64,000 nucleotides of DNA, from the NCBI RefSeq assembly GCF_000092365.1, contig NC_014218.1, positions 434,001-498,000 of the forward strand. Direction: 5' to 3'. How positions within the stretch are numbered: the stretch's first letter is position 1; the number at the start of each line of letters is the position of its first letter. Made by a program: the position numbers and the translations under genes. Source of the stretch: Arcanobacterium haemolyticum DSM 20595 (lineage in GTDB: Bacteria; Actinomycetota; Actinomycetes; Actinomycetales; Actinomycetaceae). Shown here one piece after another: positions 34,728 through 43,530 of this stretch. The notes under the pieces are model-generated. The model was not told where the DNA came from and did not search any database. It saw nothing but the letters and a program-made list of their open reading frames with translations.

Positions 34728-35476
34728 GAGTTCCTCCGGGTGGTGGCGATGAGTACGTCGGTGAGTGAGGCGAGTTTTTCGGGGGAGGAGTGGCGTTCGC
34801 GGAGTTCGTCTGCGGTTCCGGATGCTGCCACATGCCCAGCGTCGAGGATCACAACGTTTTCGATGATGTCTTCAATTTCGTTGACGAGGTGCGATGAGAT
34901 GATGATCGTGCGCGGGTGGGCAACGTAGTCGGCAAGCAGCGCGTCGTAGAATTCTTGGCGTACTACGGCGTCCATTCCGATGTGGACTTCGTCGAAGATC
35001 GTGAGTGGGGCGCGGGAGGCGAGGCCGAGTGAGGCGTAGAACGCCGATTTTTGCCCGCGTGATAGTTTGCCTGGTTTGCGCTTGAGTTTGATTCCCCACT
35101 GGTCTAGGAGTGTGTGGCAGAGTTCGGTATCGAATTCTGGCCGAGTTTTCTCCCAGATTTTGATGGTGTCGCTGAGTTTCTTTTCGAGTAGTACCGAGGT
35201 TTCGTCGGATACGAGTGTCACGTGCGGCATGAGTTTCGGGTTGTTCCAGATTGGGGACGACGACGTTTCGCTGTCCCACGTGAATCGGACGTGTCCTTTA
35301 CTCTTGAGTTGGCCGGCCAGCATCATGGAGAGGGTTGATTTTCCGCATCCGTTGCGGCCGAGTAGTCCGGTGATTTTTCCTGCTTCGATTGTGGTGCTCA
35401 CAGACGTGAGGGCGTTGTGTCTGAAATAGGAGTACCCGGCTTTGTCAAGGTGTACTTGCAGTGGAAGGGCTGTCAT
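34724..35476 (-). CDS. ABC transporter ATP-binding protein
   Basis: A 250-residue ATPase. Walker A is GRNGCGKST (~residues 39-47), the signature is LSRGQK (near 140), and Walker B is LTIFDEVHIGMD, where the usual DEP reads DEV. The His loop is IISSHLVNEIE. The C-terminal tail is extended and Ser-rich. It overlaps the GntR gene and the permease gene by 4 bp each. It energises the adjacent permease; the direction is probably export, based on the operon type. Confidence 0.9.
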   Translation of the reverse strand: MTALPLQVHLDKAGYSYFRHNALTSVSTTIEAGKITGLLGRNGCGKSTLSMMLAGQLKSKGHVRFTWDSETSSSPIWNNPKLMPHVTLVSDETSVLLEKKLSDTIKIWEKTRPEFDTELCHTLLDQWGIKLKRKPGKLSRGQKSAFYASLGLASRAPLTIFDEVHIGMDAVVRQEFYDALLADYVAHPRTIIISSHLVNEIEDIIENVVILDAGHVAASGTADELRERHSSPEKLASLTDVLIATTRRNS

Positions 35477-35862
35477 TTTGTCTCCTCAAGTAGGGTGTGA
35501 ATCAGTGAAAGAATGTCTGTGGATGTGAATCCGAGCGCGAGCCCTTCGTTGATGGCCGGCGCTAGGGTTGAATTAACATAGGTTTGCTGGCCGGTTTTGC
35601 GAAGGATTTCTTCGGCGTTGTCAGTGACGAACATGCCGATGCCGCGTTGCTTGTAGATGAGTCCTTCGTTTTGAAGAATGGTGAACGCTTTGTTGGCGGT
35701 GGCTGGGTTGATGCGATAGGTGGTCGCATATTGGGTGGTAGACATGATTTGTGCTCCTGCTTGAAGTTCCTGGTTGAGGATTTTGTCCCGGATATCCTGG
35801 GCGATCTGTAAATAGATCGGGGTAGTGGAATTAAAGTTCAGGGCTGAAGAATCGGATGCCAT
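35473..35862 (-). CDS. GntR-family regulator, YtrA subfamily
   Basis: A 129-residue regulator. The start is ATG at 35862, with GGAGG 7 nt upstream; the frame continues to 35970 but lacks a ribosome site there. The N-terminal winged helix (PIYLQIAQDIRDKI, TTQYATTYRINPATANKAFT, IYKQRGIGMFV) is typical of GntR. The short helical C-terminus (~50 residues) is characteristic of YtrA, which has no large ligand domain. It heads the operon with the ABC genes and is likely an autorepressor acting at the dyad at 35877-35900. Confidence 0.9.
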   Translation of the reverse strand: MASDSSALNFNSTTPIYLQIAQDIRDKILNQELQAGAQIMSTTQYATTYRINPATANKAFTILQNEGLIYKQRGIGMFVTDNAEEILRKTGQQTYVNSTLAPAINEGLALGFTSTDILSLIHTLLEETK

Positions 35863-35876
35863 ACCATCACCTCCTT

Positions 35877-35900
35877 GGTTAGTTACATGACTAATTAACC
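35877..35900. promoter_or_regulatory. Candidate operator of the GntR regulator
   Basis: A dyad with core TTAGT-TACATG-ACTAA (35879-35894) and outer GGTTA...TAACC lies 14 bp upstream of the GntR start, next to its ribosome site. Autoregulation at such a dyad is usual for YtrA-type repressors. Confidence 0.5.
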
Positions 35901-36019
35901 ACGCAACTAGCCGTGCTGTCAAGATGGAAGCAATACTTGCTATGAGGGGGTACGTGAGCAAGGGCACCATGTGCGGCTTTGATATTTCGCTCCGATCCCA
36001 CTAAGCTAATAACTACCGA

Positions 36020-36093
36020 CGCGGGGTGGAGCAGTTCGGTAGCTCGCCGGGCTCATAACCCGGAGGTCCCAGGTTCAAATCCTGGTCCCGCAA
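36020..36093 (+). tRNA. Initiator tRNA-fMet (CAU)
   Basis: A 74-nt cloverleaf with anticodon loop CTCATAA. Initiator hallmarks are visible: an unpaired C1-A72 at the acceptor end (CGCGGGG ... CCCGCAA) and three G-C pairs below the anticodon loop (GGG/CCC). The T-loop is GGTTCAAATCC. The 3' CCA is not encoded. Confidence 0.97.
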
Positions 36094-36099
36094 CTAGTG

Positions 36100-36134
36100 A
36101 AAACCCGATCTGAAGCGAGATCGGGTTTTTCTTT
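36100..36134 (+). terminator. Terminator of the tRNA-fMet gene
   Basis: A perfect 12-bp stem (AAAACCCGATCT and complement) with loop GAAGCG is followed by TTTTTCTTT, 7 bases after the tRNA. Confidence 0.93.
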
Positions 36135-36197
36135 ACCTAATTTTCGTACAGTTTCTACAGTGGCTGTTCTACACGGCGAAAATCGTTGGAGGTATAG

Positions 36198-36641
36198 ATG
36201 AGACTCTGGACTATCCATCCGTCACAACTTGATCGAGCCGCTCTCATCGCTGGCTGGCGTGAAGGCCTGCTTGCCCAAAAGGTTTTGGCAGGATTAACAA
36301 AGGGCTACAAAAACCACCCGCAACTTGATCGCTTCAAAGCTCAACCGGAACCAATGAAAGCAATCGGCGCTTGGCTTTCTGGACTTCAGGAAGAAGCCAC
36401 TGCTCGCGGCTACTCCTTCGACGCCACAAAGATAACGTTCCCAGCTATCCCTGAACATCCGATCAACATTCCTGTTACAGACGGCCAACTCGCATACGAA
36501 GCTGCATGGTTGCGCTCAAAGATAGCGGTGCGCGCTCCACACCTTCTAACATCCGAACCGTGGATATCGGGAGAGTTTCGTGCGCACCCGATCTTCGTCG
36601 TCGTTCCAGGGCCAATCGAACCCTGGGAAAAAATCGCCTAA
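36198..36641 (+). CDS. Pyrimidine dimer DNA glycosylase (DenV-like) family protein
   Basis: A 147-residue protein starting at ATG with GGAGG about 8 nt upstream. It opens with MRLWTIHPSQLDRAALIAGW and continues TKGYKNHPQLDRFK. These match the small MSMEG_6728-type family annotated as pyrimidine-dimer DNA glycosylase/endonuclease V. By relation to T4 DenV it would cut at UV-induced dimers using the N-terminal amine and an acidic residue. The C-terminal half (FRAHPIFVVVPGPIEPWEK) is less conserved. It is a lone gene after the tRNA terminator. Repair activity of this actinobacterial branch is inferred, not shown. Confidence 0.75.
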   Translation: MRLWTIHPSQLDRAALIAGWREGLLAQKVLAGLTKGYKNHPQLDRFKAQPEPMKAIGAWLSGLQEEATARGYSFDATKITFPAIPEHPINIPVTDGQLAYEAAWLRSKIAVRAPHLLTSEPWISGEFRAHPIFVVVPGPIEPWEKIA

Positions 36642-36661
36642 CCTACATAACGCCGGCCGCC

Positions 36662-36913
36662 TCAGTAATTAAACGTGGTGGCAGCGTCTTGCGGATAACT
36701 ATCCAAAATTTTGTGGGCGATCTTCACCGAATCTTTCACTGCTGGTACTGGCGATCCGTCTGCTTGCGCCTCCGCTATCGATGGATGTATGGGGAGCGTA
36801 CTGGTACTGATTGGATCGGTTTGGGTGAACAATCTATCTGTATAGAAAAACAATCTCCTGATGCTACTGAAAGCTAATAAATTCAAGGCGTGCTTTACAA
36901 CTGGATGCAACAT
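36662..36913 (-). pseudogene. Possible remnant of an FtsX-type permease
   Basis: In this ~320-bp gene-poor gap, the minus strand encodes EAQADGSPVPAVKDSVKI (36719-36774). This closely matches ARAQADGAPEPDVKESVKI in the permease gene at 38152. The surrounding frame (83 codons) has no other recognisable domain or ribosome site. It is probably a decayed fragment of a related gene in the opposite orientation. Confidence 0.4.
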
Positions 36914-36956
36914 CTATACACTGAGTGACTAGAAGGACTACTCACTCAGTGTATAG
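36914..36956. promoter_or_regulatory. PadR operator (15-bp inverted repeat)
   Basis: Two perfect arms, CTATACACTGAGTGA and its complement, flank a 13-bp spacer and end 8 bp before the PadR start, abutting the ribosome site. Its position implies autorepression of the padR-ABC-permease operon. Confidence 0.8.
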
Positions 36957-36964
36957 GAGCGAAC

Positions 36965-37513
36965 GTGGAACCCCAATACGCCTTTCTCGGGCTCCTCACC
37001 CGTGAACCAAACTACGGGTATGAGTTAAAGAAGCTCTACGATCAACTCTTCGCCGGCGATAAGCCAATCTTGCCCGGGCAAGTGTATGCCACACTTGCCC
37101 GGCTCCTACGCGATGCGAAGGTGATAGAAATTGACGACGAAGGCACGCCGGGCGGCCCTGCGCGCACGCGCTACGCTCTCACGGAAACAGGCCGTCATGC
37201 CGTAGCCGAATGGCTCCAGCAACCCGAAGTCCCATCGCCTACCCTCCAAGCAAACATGTATGCCAAAACGGTGATCGCCCTCATTGTTGATGGTGATGCG
37301 GCACCGTACTTACGTGCTCAACGCGCATACCACTTGCAGCGAATGCGCACGCTCACCTCCCGCAAAGCGGATGCACCGATAGCTAAAAAACTCCTCATCG
37401 ACAACGCGATTTTCCATATTGAAGCAGACCTACGCTGGATCGAACTCGCGTCTGCACGCCTCGCACAACTCAAGGAAGAATTATGTCTGAAATCCTCAAA
37501 GCCACAAATCTGA
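36965..37513 (+). CDS. PadR-family transcriptional regulator
   Basis: A 182-residue regulator starting at GTG after GGAG. The N-terminal winged helix (FLGLLTREPNYGYELKKLYD, ILPGQVYATLARLLRDA, GGPARTRYALTETGR) is the PadR fold. The C-terminal ~80 residues are a helical dimerisation domain (PadR_C type). PadR proteins usually repress neighbouring transporter genes and release DNA on binding a toxic compound. The palindrome at 36914-36956 is the likely site. The gene end overlaps the ATPase gene by 31 bp. Confidence 0.92.
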   Translation: MEPQYAFLGLLTREPNYGYELKKLYDQLFAGDKPILPGQVYATLARLLRDAKVIEIDDEGTPGGPARTRYALTETGRHAVAEWLQQPEVPSPTLQANMYAKTVIALIVDGDAAPYLRAQRAYHLQRMRTLTSRKADAPIAKKLLIDNAIFHIEADLRWIELASARLAQLKEELCLKSSKPQI

Positions 37514-38145
37514 CGAAAACTTACGGATCCACCCACGCCATGCGCGGCATATCGCTCGATGTTTCACGTGGTGAAGCGCTCGCGATCATGGGCCCATCGG
37601 GCTCAGGAAAATCAACGCTCCTCCATGCGCTGGCTGGCATCGAACTCCCAGATAGCGGCACAGTTTCGTTCAACGGCCTGGAACTGACCACGATGTCCGA
37701 TGCGGAGCGCACAATCCTGCGCCGCCGCGATTTTGGGTTTGTGTTCCAGTTCAGCCAACTCGTCCCGGAACTAACAGCGCTCGATAACGTGGCGGTCCCG
37801 CTTTTGCTTGACGGCATGGCTAAGTCCAAGGCCTACTATCAGGCGGCAGAATGGCTGGAAAAGGTGGGGCTGTACGATCATGCGCAGTCGCTCCCCGGCC
37901 AGCTGTCTGGCGGCGAAGCCCAGCGCGTGGCCATCGCCCGTGCCTTGTGCCCAAAGCCGTCAGTGCTGTTCGCGGATGAGCCAACGGGCGCGCTCGATTC
38001 CCTCAATTCGGAAAGCGTGATGACCATGTTTATGGATATTGCCCGCAACACTGGCATGACCGTTGTGATGGTCACCCATGAACCGCTGATCGCTGCCTAT
38101 GCCGATCGTGAAGTGATCGTGCGTGACGGCTTGTTGGAAGGATGA
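37483..38145 (+). CDS. ABC transporter ATP-binding protein (MacB/LolD type)
   Basis: A 220-residue ATPase with all canonical motifs: GPSGSGKST (Walker A, ~residues 38-46), Q-loop FGFVFQFSQLVPELTALDNV, signature LSGGEAQRVAIARAL, Walker B LFADEPTGALDS and the His switch VMVTHE. The ATG at 37483 has AAGGAAG upstream, inside the padR 3' end. It pairs with the FtsX-type permease 6 bp downstream. MacB-like pairs typically export peptides or lipophilic compounds by a mechanotransmission mechanism. Confidence 0.94.
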   Translation: MSEILKATNLTKTYGSTHAMRGISLDVSRGEALAIMGPSGSGKSTLLHALAGIELPDSGTVSFNGLELTTMSDAERTILRRRDFGFVFQFSQLVPELTALDNVAVPLLLDGMAKSKAYYQAAEWLEKVGLYDHAQSLPGQLSGGEAQRVAIARALCPKPSVLFADEPTGALDSLNSESVMTMFMDIARNTGMTVVMVTHEPLIAAYADREVIVRDGLLEG

Positions 38146-38151
38146 GTTCGG

Positions 38152-40344
38152 ATGCATCTTTCTTGGATTTTATTTAAGAATTCGTTGCAACGCACGAAGG
38201 GGCGTCTGGCGCTGATTACTGGGGCGGTAGCCTTGGGTGTGATGCTTTTGTTTACGGCGGCGTCGTTCCATAATGCTCTTGGCAACGATACGTACACGGC
38301 GTGGGGCAGGGCAGTTGCAAACGAAGCGCGCGCTCAAGCAGATGGCGCTCCGGAACCGGACGTGAAAGAGTCTGTGAAGATCCACATTGCGGTAGACGAT
38401 CCGCTTCGTACGGTGGGAACACGTCAGTTTTTCCCAGTGGATGTGGATACTGCAGGCGTGGTGAATCCACCTGATCTTTTCGGTATGACGTGGCCGAAGG
38501 ATGGCGAGTTTTTGGTATCGCCTGGCCTGCGCGCGATCATGAATGAACATCCAGAGTATCGCTTGGAAGATCGTTTTGGAACGAAAGATCGTGGCGATTT
38601 GCCGCCGCAGCTCACGGCTGGCCCGGATGATCTATTGGTGTTCCGAGGTCGTGCTCTCCCAGATTCAGGCACGCGCATTTCCGATTTCACGCAAGGAGAG
38701 CCGGAGAGTCTGCGGGTTAGTCAGATCATTATGTATCTGGGGCTGATTGTAGTGATTTTCCCGGTGTTGATGCTGATTGCGATTTCGGCAACGCTGGGGA
38801 GTGTTCAGCGCGAGCAGCGTTATGCTGCGTTACGTTTAGTTGGTGCTACGAGCCGCCAGATTGCCAACATTATGGTTGTGGAAGCGCTGGTTGGCGCAGT
38901 GCTTGGGTATCTTGTGGGCGTGTTTGGGTGGCTTGCGATCCGCCCGATCTACCCGATGATTCCGATTGATGGGGAGCGTTTGTGGGCAGATAGCTTCGGC
39001 GTAAGTCCGCTTCAGGCTGGGGTTATTGCCTTGGTTGCGGCCGGTTTGGTGGTGGCGGCTCACGCGTGGGGTATGCGGGGGATTCGCGTATCGCCGTTGG
39101 GCGTGGTTCGCCGGCAAAAGACTCAGGGGCGCCCGAGCCCGCTTCGGATTCTTCCGATGCTTGTGAGCGCAGGCGTTCTTGCGTTTCTTTACATCACTGT
39201 GGATCATAATGCGGGAGTTACTGATGACGCGTTCGTGTTACTCGGGTGCGTTATCGTAATGATGGTTGGCATTGTGGTTGCGAGCCCGTGGGTAACGTAC
39301 CTGGTTGCGGGGTTTTTAGCGAAGCGAGCCCGCCGCGCCCCGTCGGTTATTGGGCTCACGTATGTTCGTGCGCACGCTTCACGTATTTCACGTTCCGTTT
39401 CTGGGGTTTTGCTTGCGTTGTTTGCAGGCACGTTGTTCCTCACGGCGGTTTCGGAAGCAGAATCGGTGTTTGCTCGCGAATCTAGCCAGGTTCATTCGTT
39501 GCGTACGGGCAGCGTTGTGATAACTAATTTTGACGACGACGATGCTGCGCGCACCGTGGCCTTGCTGAAAGGTGAACCGGAGGTTGATGATATCCGTCAG
39601 GTGCCGTATATAGCTGGGGCGTGGAGTGTTGTTGACTGTGCTGAGATCGGTGGGTTTATGGATATTCAGTGCGCGGATGGCGTAGCTGGAGTGAACCTAC
39701 ACGCGTCGGCCATTGATCGGGCTGGTGTCGTCTATGCAGATAACCTTGATGATTTTAAGGCGGATGTGGCGCAAGATTTTGGTGCGGCAACGAGTGATCC
39801 TAAATCGTCTCTTCTTGTTCGTTTGACGAATCCGGATTCAGTGGAGCAATTCCGTTCAACGCTGGCGCGGCTTGATATTTTCACTCTCGATCAGTGGTAT
39901 TCAGTCGCTTTCGGTGGTGAAAAAGCAACGGTTTCAGGTGCTGCGACTATCGTGTTGATGACGTATCTGGTGTATGGCGGAATTGCGGGAACACTCGTTA
40001 TTGCTGTGATTTCTATGTTGGTTTCCACGTATGCGAGCTTGCTGGAGCGCCGGCGCTCGCTGTTGTCTCTGCGTTTGAACGGTATGCGCCCGAAAGATAT
40101 GACGGCGATGATGCTGATCGAATCTGTTGGCCCGTTGGTGGTGATGGCTCTGATCGCATCCATGCTAGGTTTCGCTACTGGATGGGTGATGTTGCAGATC
40201 TTCTCGCCAGCGTTGGATGCGAGTTTCGATGTGATGTTGTTTGTGGCGCTTGGACTTGCGTTAACGCTGGCCGCGTTGGCAATGCTCTCACTTGTGCCAA
40301 CGATGAAGCGCATGACTCAACCAGCGAACAACCGGCATGAATAG
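38152..40344 (+). CDS. FtsX-like ABC permease
   Basis: A 730-residue permease. An N-terminal membrane helix (LALITGAVALGVMLLF) is followed by a ~170-residue extracytoplasmic domain. Then come two FtsX cores (around 185-300: IMYLGLIVVIFPVLMLIAIS, REQRYAALRLVGATSRQI; around 600-725: LLERRRSLLSLRLNGMRPKD) joined by further spans. This duplicated FtsX layout with an N-terminal sensor-like domain is common in actinobacterial exporters. It is the last gene of the PadR-controlled operon; the substrate is unknown. Part of its extracytoplasmic domain has a fragmentary copy at 36719-36774. Confidence 0.9.
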   Translation: MHLSWILFKNSLQRTKGRLALITGAVALGVMLLFTAASFHNALGNDTYTAWGRAVANEARAQADGAPEPDVKESVKIHIAVDDPLRTVGTRQFFPVDVDTAGVVNPPDLFGMTWPKDGEFLVSPGLRAIMNEHPEYRLEDRFGTKDRGDLPPQLTAGPDDLLVFRGRALPDSGTRISDFTQGEPESLRVSQIIMYLGLIVVIFPVLMLIAISATLGSVQREQRYAALRLVGATSRQIANIMVVEALVGAVLGYLVGVFGWLAIRPIYPMIPIDGERLWADSFGVSPLQAGVIALVAAGLVVAAHAWGMRGIRVSPLGVVRRQKTQGRPSPLRILPMLVSAGVLAFLYITVDHNAGVTDDAFVLLGCVIVMMVGIVVASPWVTYLVAGFLAKRARRAPSVIGLTYVRAHASRISRSVSGVLLALFAGTLFLTAVSEAESVFARESSQVHSLRTGSVVITNFDDDDAARTVALLKGEPEVDDIRQVPYIAGAWSVVDCAEIGGFMDIQCADGVAGVNLHASAIDRAGVVYADNLDDFKADVAQDFGAATSDPKSSLLVRLTNPDSVEQFRSTLARLDIFTLDQWYSVAFGGEKATVSGAATIVLMTYLVYGGIAGTLVIAVISMLVSTYASLLERRRSLLSLRLNGMRPKDMTAMMLIESVGPLVVMALIASMLGFATGWVMLQIFSPALDASFDVMLFVALGLALTLAALAMLSLVPTMKRMTQPANNRHE

Positions 40345-40386
40345 GTAGTTACGTGTAGTGTGTGCGGTATCGAATGGAGGATACCC

Positions 40387-40971
40387 GTGGTACACACAGC
40401 AATTATTCTGGCAGGCGGTACTGCCCGGCGTTTAGGTGGGGTTTCTAAACCTGACTATAACGTTGCTGGGCGCCGCCTGCTCGATATTGTGTTAGACGAA
40501 CTTGATATGCACAATGTTCCAGCGGAACGTGTGGTTGTTGTTGGCCCACCAACATTGTCTGTTCCTACAGGGGTTCGCCGCGTTTTGGAAGATCCGCCGT
40601 ATGGAGGCCCACTGGCTGGGATAGGTGCCGGAGTAGATTGCCTTGACCTGGCAGATAGCGATCTTGTTGCGTTTGGTACGTGCGATGCTCCACTCGCTTC
40701 CCGGATGTATTCGCAACTTGTTGAAGCAGTAAACAATGATCCAACTAGCGATGGGGCTGCTCCAGTAACAGCCGATGCAGAACACTGGATCCAGTACATG
40801 CACGGCGTATATCGCTTTGGGGTACTAAAAAACCTTGTCACAGAACGGGATCGCCCATTTCGTTCCGCATTCCGTCACCTGAATGTGGCAACAGTGAGTG
40901 ATTGCAGTAACTGGTGTATCGACGTCGATACACCTGACGATGCGTACCGTTTAGCTGAGATGCTTGCCTAA
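40387..40971 (+). CDS. MobA-like NTP transferase (molybdenum cofactor guanylyltransferase family)
   Basis: A 194-residue nucleotidyltransferase starting at GTG with GGAGG 6-7 nt upstream; an earlier in-frame codon at 40360 lacks a ribosome site. The N-terminal loop AIILAGGTARRLGGVSKPDY is the MobA NTP-binding motif with its Lys. PPYGGPLAGIGAGVD and FGTCDAPLAS follow, the latter carrying the metal-binding Asp. MobA joins GMP to molybdopterin. No other molybdenum cofactor gene is in the window, so a role for another NTP-transfer reaction cannot be excluded. Confidence 0.8.
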   Translation: MVHTAIILAGGTARRLGGVSKPDYNVAGRRLLDIVLDELDMHNVPAERVVVVGPPTLSVPTGVRRVLEDPPYGGPLAGIGAGVDCLDLADSDLVAFGTCDAPLASRMYSQLVEAVNNDPTSDGAAPVTADAEHWIQYMHGVYRFGVLKNLVTERDRPFRSAFRHLNVATVSDCSNWCIDVDTPDDAYRLAEMLA

Positions 40972-40974
40972 GGA

Positions 40975-41646
40975 TTAGAACTCTGGAGCAGTATGCCCAC
41001 GACGCGCTTTTTCAACGCGAGCTTCACGTGCCTGAGCCCACGGCACCGAGATATCGCGCATGAGGCACGCGATCTTCGTATCGCCGTCTGATTCCAGCTT
41101 GTCAGCCAATGCAGAAATATCGTCAGAGGCCAGGTTCTGGTGGAGTTTTGCCTTGCCAAGTTGCTCAGTGATCGTAATTTCCACGCCTACAACTGCGTTG
41201 AAGACCCGCTCAAGACGTTCCTCCTTCGTGTCAGCTAGAGTCCAAACTTTTTCATGTTGTTCCACAAGAGCTTCCCAATGCGTACGCTTCCAATCTGGAT
41301 CATCGAAGGTGACCATCGGGCCACGTAAATGTACGGTAACGTAATCCCACGTAGGTGCACTAGGTACCATCGATTCTGGTTTTTCTGGCGGAAGATAATG
41401 ACCCGGAATATGAGCGTCTGCACCCGTGACGATCAGCAAAGCTTCACCAAAATCGTTCACTTGCGGATTTACGCGGCTGAGGTGAGCTTGAATAATCAGT
41501 TGCGAATCGCGCTCAACAACCACGAATGGGACCCGAGTAGCGTTGAGCCCATTCAAGCCAGACGTAACAAGTTCACCAACCCCAACAGATACCGCATACG
41601 CAAGGGCATCGGTTGGATTCATTAAGTGCTGGTGCGCGATGTACAT
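40975..41646 (-). CDS. PaiB-family FMN-binding protein
   Basis: A 223-residue protein of the PaiB family (FMN-binding split-barrel fold). The ATG at 41646 follows TAGGAG. The family signature is visible: MYIAHQHLMNPTDALAY at the start, then AHLSRVNPQVNDFGEALLIVTGADAHI, APTWDYVTVHLRGPM and a C-terminal KLHQNLASDD. In Bacillus PaiB influences protease and sporulation genes, but for most members the role is unknown. It is the last gene of a DUF2505-thyA-folA-paiB run, 10 bp after folA. Confidence 0.85.
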   Translation of the reverse strand: MYIAHQHLMNPTDALAYAVSVGVGELVTSGLNGLNATRVPFVVVERDSQLIIQAHLSRVNPQVNDFGEALLIVTGADAHIPGHYLPPEKPESMVPSAPTWDYVTVHLRGPMVTFDDPDWKRTHWEALVEQHEKVWTLADTKEERLERVFNAVVGVEITITEQLGKAKLHQNLASDDISALADKLESDGDTKIACLMRDISVPWAQAREARVEKARRGHTAPEF

Positions 41647-41656
41647 ATCACAACTC

Positions 41657-42196
41657 CTAAGAAGCGAGAAGAGCGCGGATCTCTTGTTCGGAGATCGTTG
41701 ACTCGGGGTTGGATAGAACGGATACATGATAGCCCAGATTCTCTATATTTGTCTGGATACATGCCGGGTGTGCCCTCCAGTTATCTGGGACTAAGGGCGC
41801 AAGTGCATCCGCATCAGCGATTTCAATATCGATGTGACTTACCACAAGCAGATCGCATAGTGGGAGTGTCGAGGAATAGAGCTGAGCGCCGCCAATAATC
41901 CACGAAAAATCGGCGCCAGACTCAGAAGCAGCAGTAATTGCTGAATCCACGGTGTGAACCACATCCGCGCCTTCAGCTAGAAAACCACGATCGCGAGTCA
42001 CCACAAGATTCTTCCTACCAGGAAGCGGCCTAAAACGTGGCGGGAGCGATTCCCATGTTCGCCTGCCCATAATCACCGGGCTACCCCATGTAACTTTCCG
42101 GAAGAGTGCTAAATCCTCTGGGATATGCCACGGAATCGTTCCATCTTTGCCAATTGCGCCATTACGCGCCTGCGCCCAAATAGCTCCCAGTCTCAT
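41657..42196 (-). CDS. folA: Dihydrofolate reductase
   Basis: A 179-residue DHFR that reduces dihydrofolate with NADPH, regenerating the cofactor used by ThyA. Motifs are [25 protein letters not shown] with the catalytic acidic residue in the PED segment, [21 protein letters not shown] and WIIGGAQLY. Its start overlaps the thyA stop by 4 bp, so the two are translationally coupled, a common thyA-folA arrangement. It is ~15 residues longer than the E. coli enzyme because of a C-terminal tail. Confidence 0.96.
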   Translation of the reverse strand: MRLGAIWAQARNGAIGKDGTIPWHIPEDLALFRKVTWGSPVIMGRRTWESLPPRFRPLPGRKNLVVTRDRGFLAEGADVVHTVDSAITAASESGADFSWIIGGAQLYSSTLPLCDLLVVSHIDIEIADADALAPLVPDNWRAHPACIQTNIENLGYHVSVLSNPESTISEQEIRALLAS

Positions 42197-42993
42197 ACTG
42201 CCACCGGAGCATGAAGCGCAGGATGATGCTGGTAGCCATCCGCAGCAGAAATATCATCCATGGTGTACGAAAAAATATCTGGTGCTTTCGTCAACGCCAA
42301 CGTTGGGAACGGATAAGGTTCGCGCGAAATCTGCTCCCGCACCTGCTCAAGATGATTCAAATAGATATGGCAATCCCCGCCACTCCACACAAAATCGCCA
42401 ACGTCAAGCCCCGTCTGCTGCGCAACCATGTGCGTAAGCAACGCATAGGATGCAATATTAAACGGCACACCCAAAAACAAATCCGCAGAACGCTGATACA
42501 ACTGGCACGATAACTTTCCATCCGCCACATAAAACTGGAAGAACGCATGGCACGGTTGCAAGGCCATCGCATCTAAATCGGCAACATTCCATGCACTTAC
42601 AATAAGCCTGCGAGAATCCGGATTATTCTTAATCTGATCAATCACATTCGCAATCTGATCGATATGCTCCCCAGACGGAGCAGGCCACGAACGCCACTGG
42701 TAGCCGTAGACGGGGCCCAGATCGCCGTCGTCGTTCGCCCACTCATCCCAAATCGAAATCCCACGCTCACGCAACCACGAAATATTCGTATCGCCACGCA
42801 AAAACCACAAAAGTTCACCCTTCACAGCCTTCATCGCCACAAACTTCGTGGTAATCCGGGGAAAACCCTGCGACAAATCGTACCGAAGCTGCCGGCCAAA
42901 AACAGACAACGTACCCGTACCCGTACGATCGCCCTTCACCGTGCCATTCGCCAAAACGTCCGCAAGTAAATCCTCATACTGGCGATCAATCAT
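42193..42993 (-). CDS. thyA: Thymidylate synthase
   Basis: A 266-residue ThyA that methylates dUMP to dTMP using methylene-tetrahydrofolate. Conserved blocks are [51 protein letters not shown] with the nucleophilic Cys near residue 146, the dUMP-binding [17 protein letters not shown], and GDCHIYLNH. The ATG overlaps the stop of the DUF2505 gene, and its stop overlaps folA. Length is typical of the E. coli-type enzyme. Confidence 0.97.
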   Translation of the reverse strand: MIDRQYEDLLADVLANGTVKGDRTGTGTLSVFGRQLRYDLSQGFPRITTKFVAMKAVKGELLWFLRGDTNISWLRERGISIWDEWANDDGDLGPVYGYQWRSWPAPSGEHIDQIANVIDQIKNNPDSRRLIVSAWNVADLDAMALQPCHAFFQFYVADGKLSCQLYQRSADLFLGVPFNIASYALLTHMVAQQTGLDVGDFVWSGGDCHIYLNHLEQVREQISREPYPFPTLALTKAPDIFSYTMDDISAADGYQHHPALHAPVAV

Positions 42994-43508
42994 TCGCTCT
43001 CCTTCGCACGGCGCTCAACCAACAACGTATTCACAAGCTCAGTATCCTGACGAATCACACGTGGAATCTTCGAAGCGACACTCCGCTCAATCATGGAACC
43101 AGCAAACGGAATATTGACATCCATATGAATCTCAAGCTTACCGGCAGTGGTAGCGCCACTAGACACAAGAAGCATCCGCGCCTTAAACGACATCGGAAGT
43201 TTCGTGTTGATCGTGTAATCGATATGTGCACCAACATCACCTACGTTTTCTACACCAATGATCTGTGCAGTTATGTGCTTGCCGAGAAAAGTTGCTGCCT
43301 GATCAGGAAGTTGGGCCGAGTTAATCGCAAGCGACACGGTGGTGCGATGCTTACCATCAACCGTATCGGCCTCAAACTCATAATCAGAATGGCCAACCTC
43401 CTGCAAACGGCGAAAAACCAGCTCTTCCGAACGGAAAAGTGCAAGGACATCCTCAAGAGGAGCAGCATAATGAAGATCTTCAGTAATGTTCATATTTCTA
43501 TTCAACAC
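42990..43508 (-). CDS. DUF2505 family protein
   Basis: A ~172-residue protein matching the DUF2505 family, a START/polyketide-cyclase-like fold of unknown function found in actinobacteria. It opens [18 protein letters not shown] and has an alternating beta pattern, ending with [20 protein letters not shown] followed by a Glu-rich tail. The start may be GTG at 43508 or ATG at 43493; neither has a clear ribosome site. It leads the operon with thyA, folA and paiB, coupled by a 4-bp overlap. Confidence 0.75.
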   Translation of the reverse strand: MLNRNMNITEDLHYAAPLEDVLALFRSEELVFRRLQEVGHSDYEFEADTVDGKHRTTVSLAINSAQLPDQAATFLGKHITAQIIGVENVGDVGAHIDYTINTKLPMSFKARMLLVSSGATTAGKLEIHMDVNIPFAGSMIERSVASKIPRVIRQDTELVNTLLVERRAKESE

Positions 43509-43530
43509 TATTTAGCTCTATTGTTAAACT

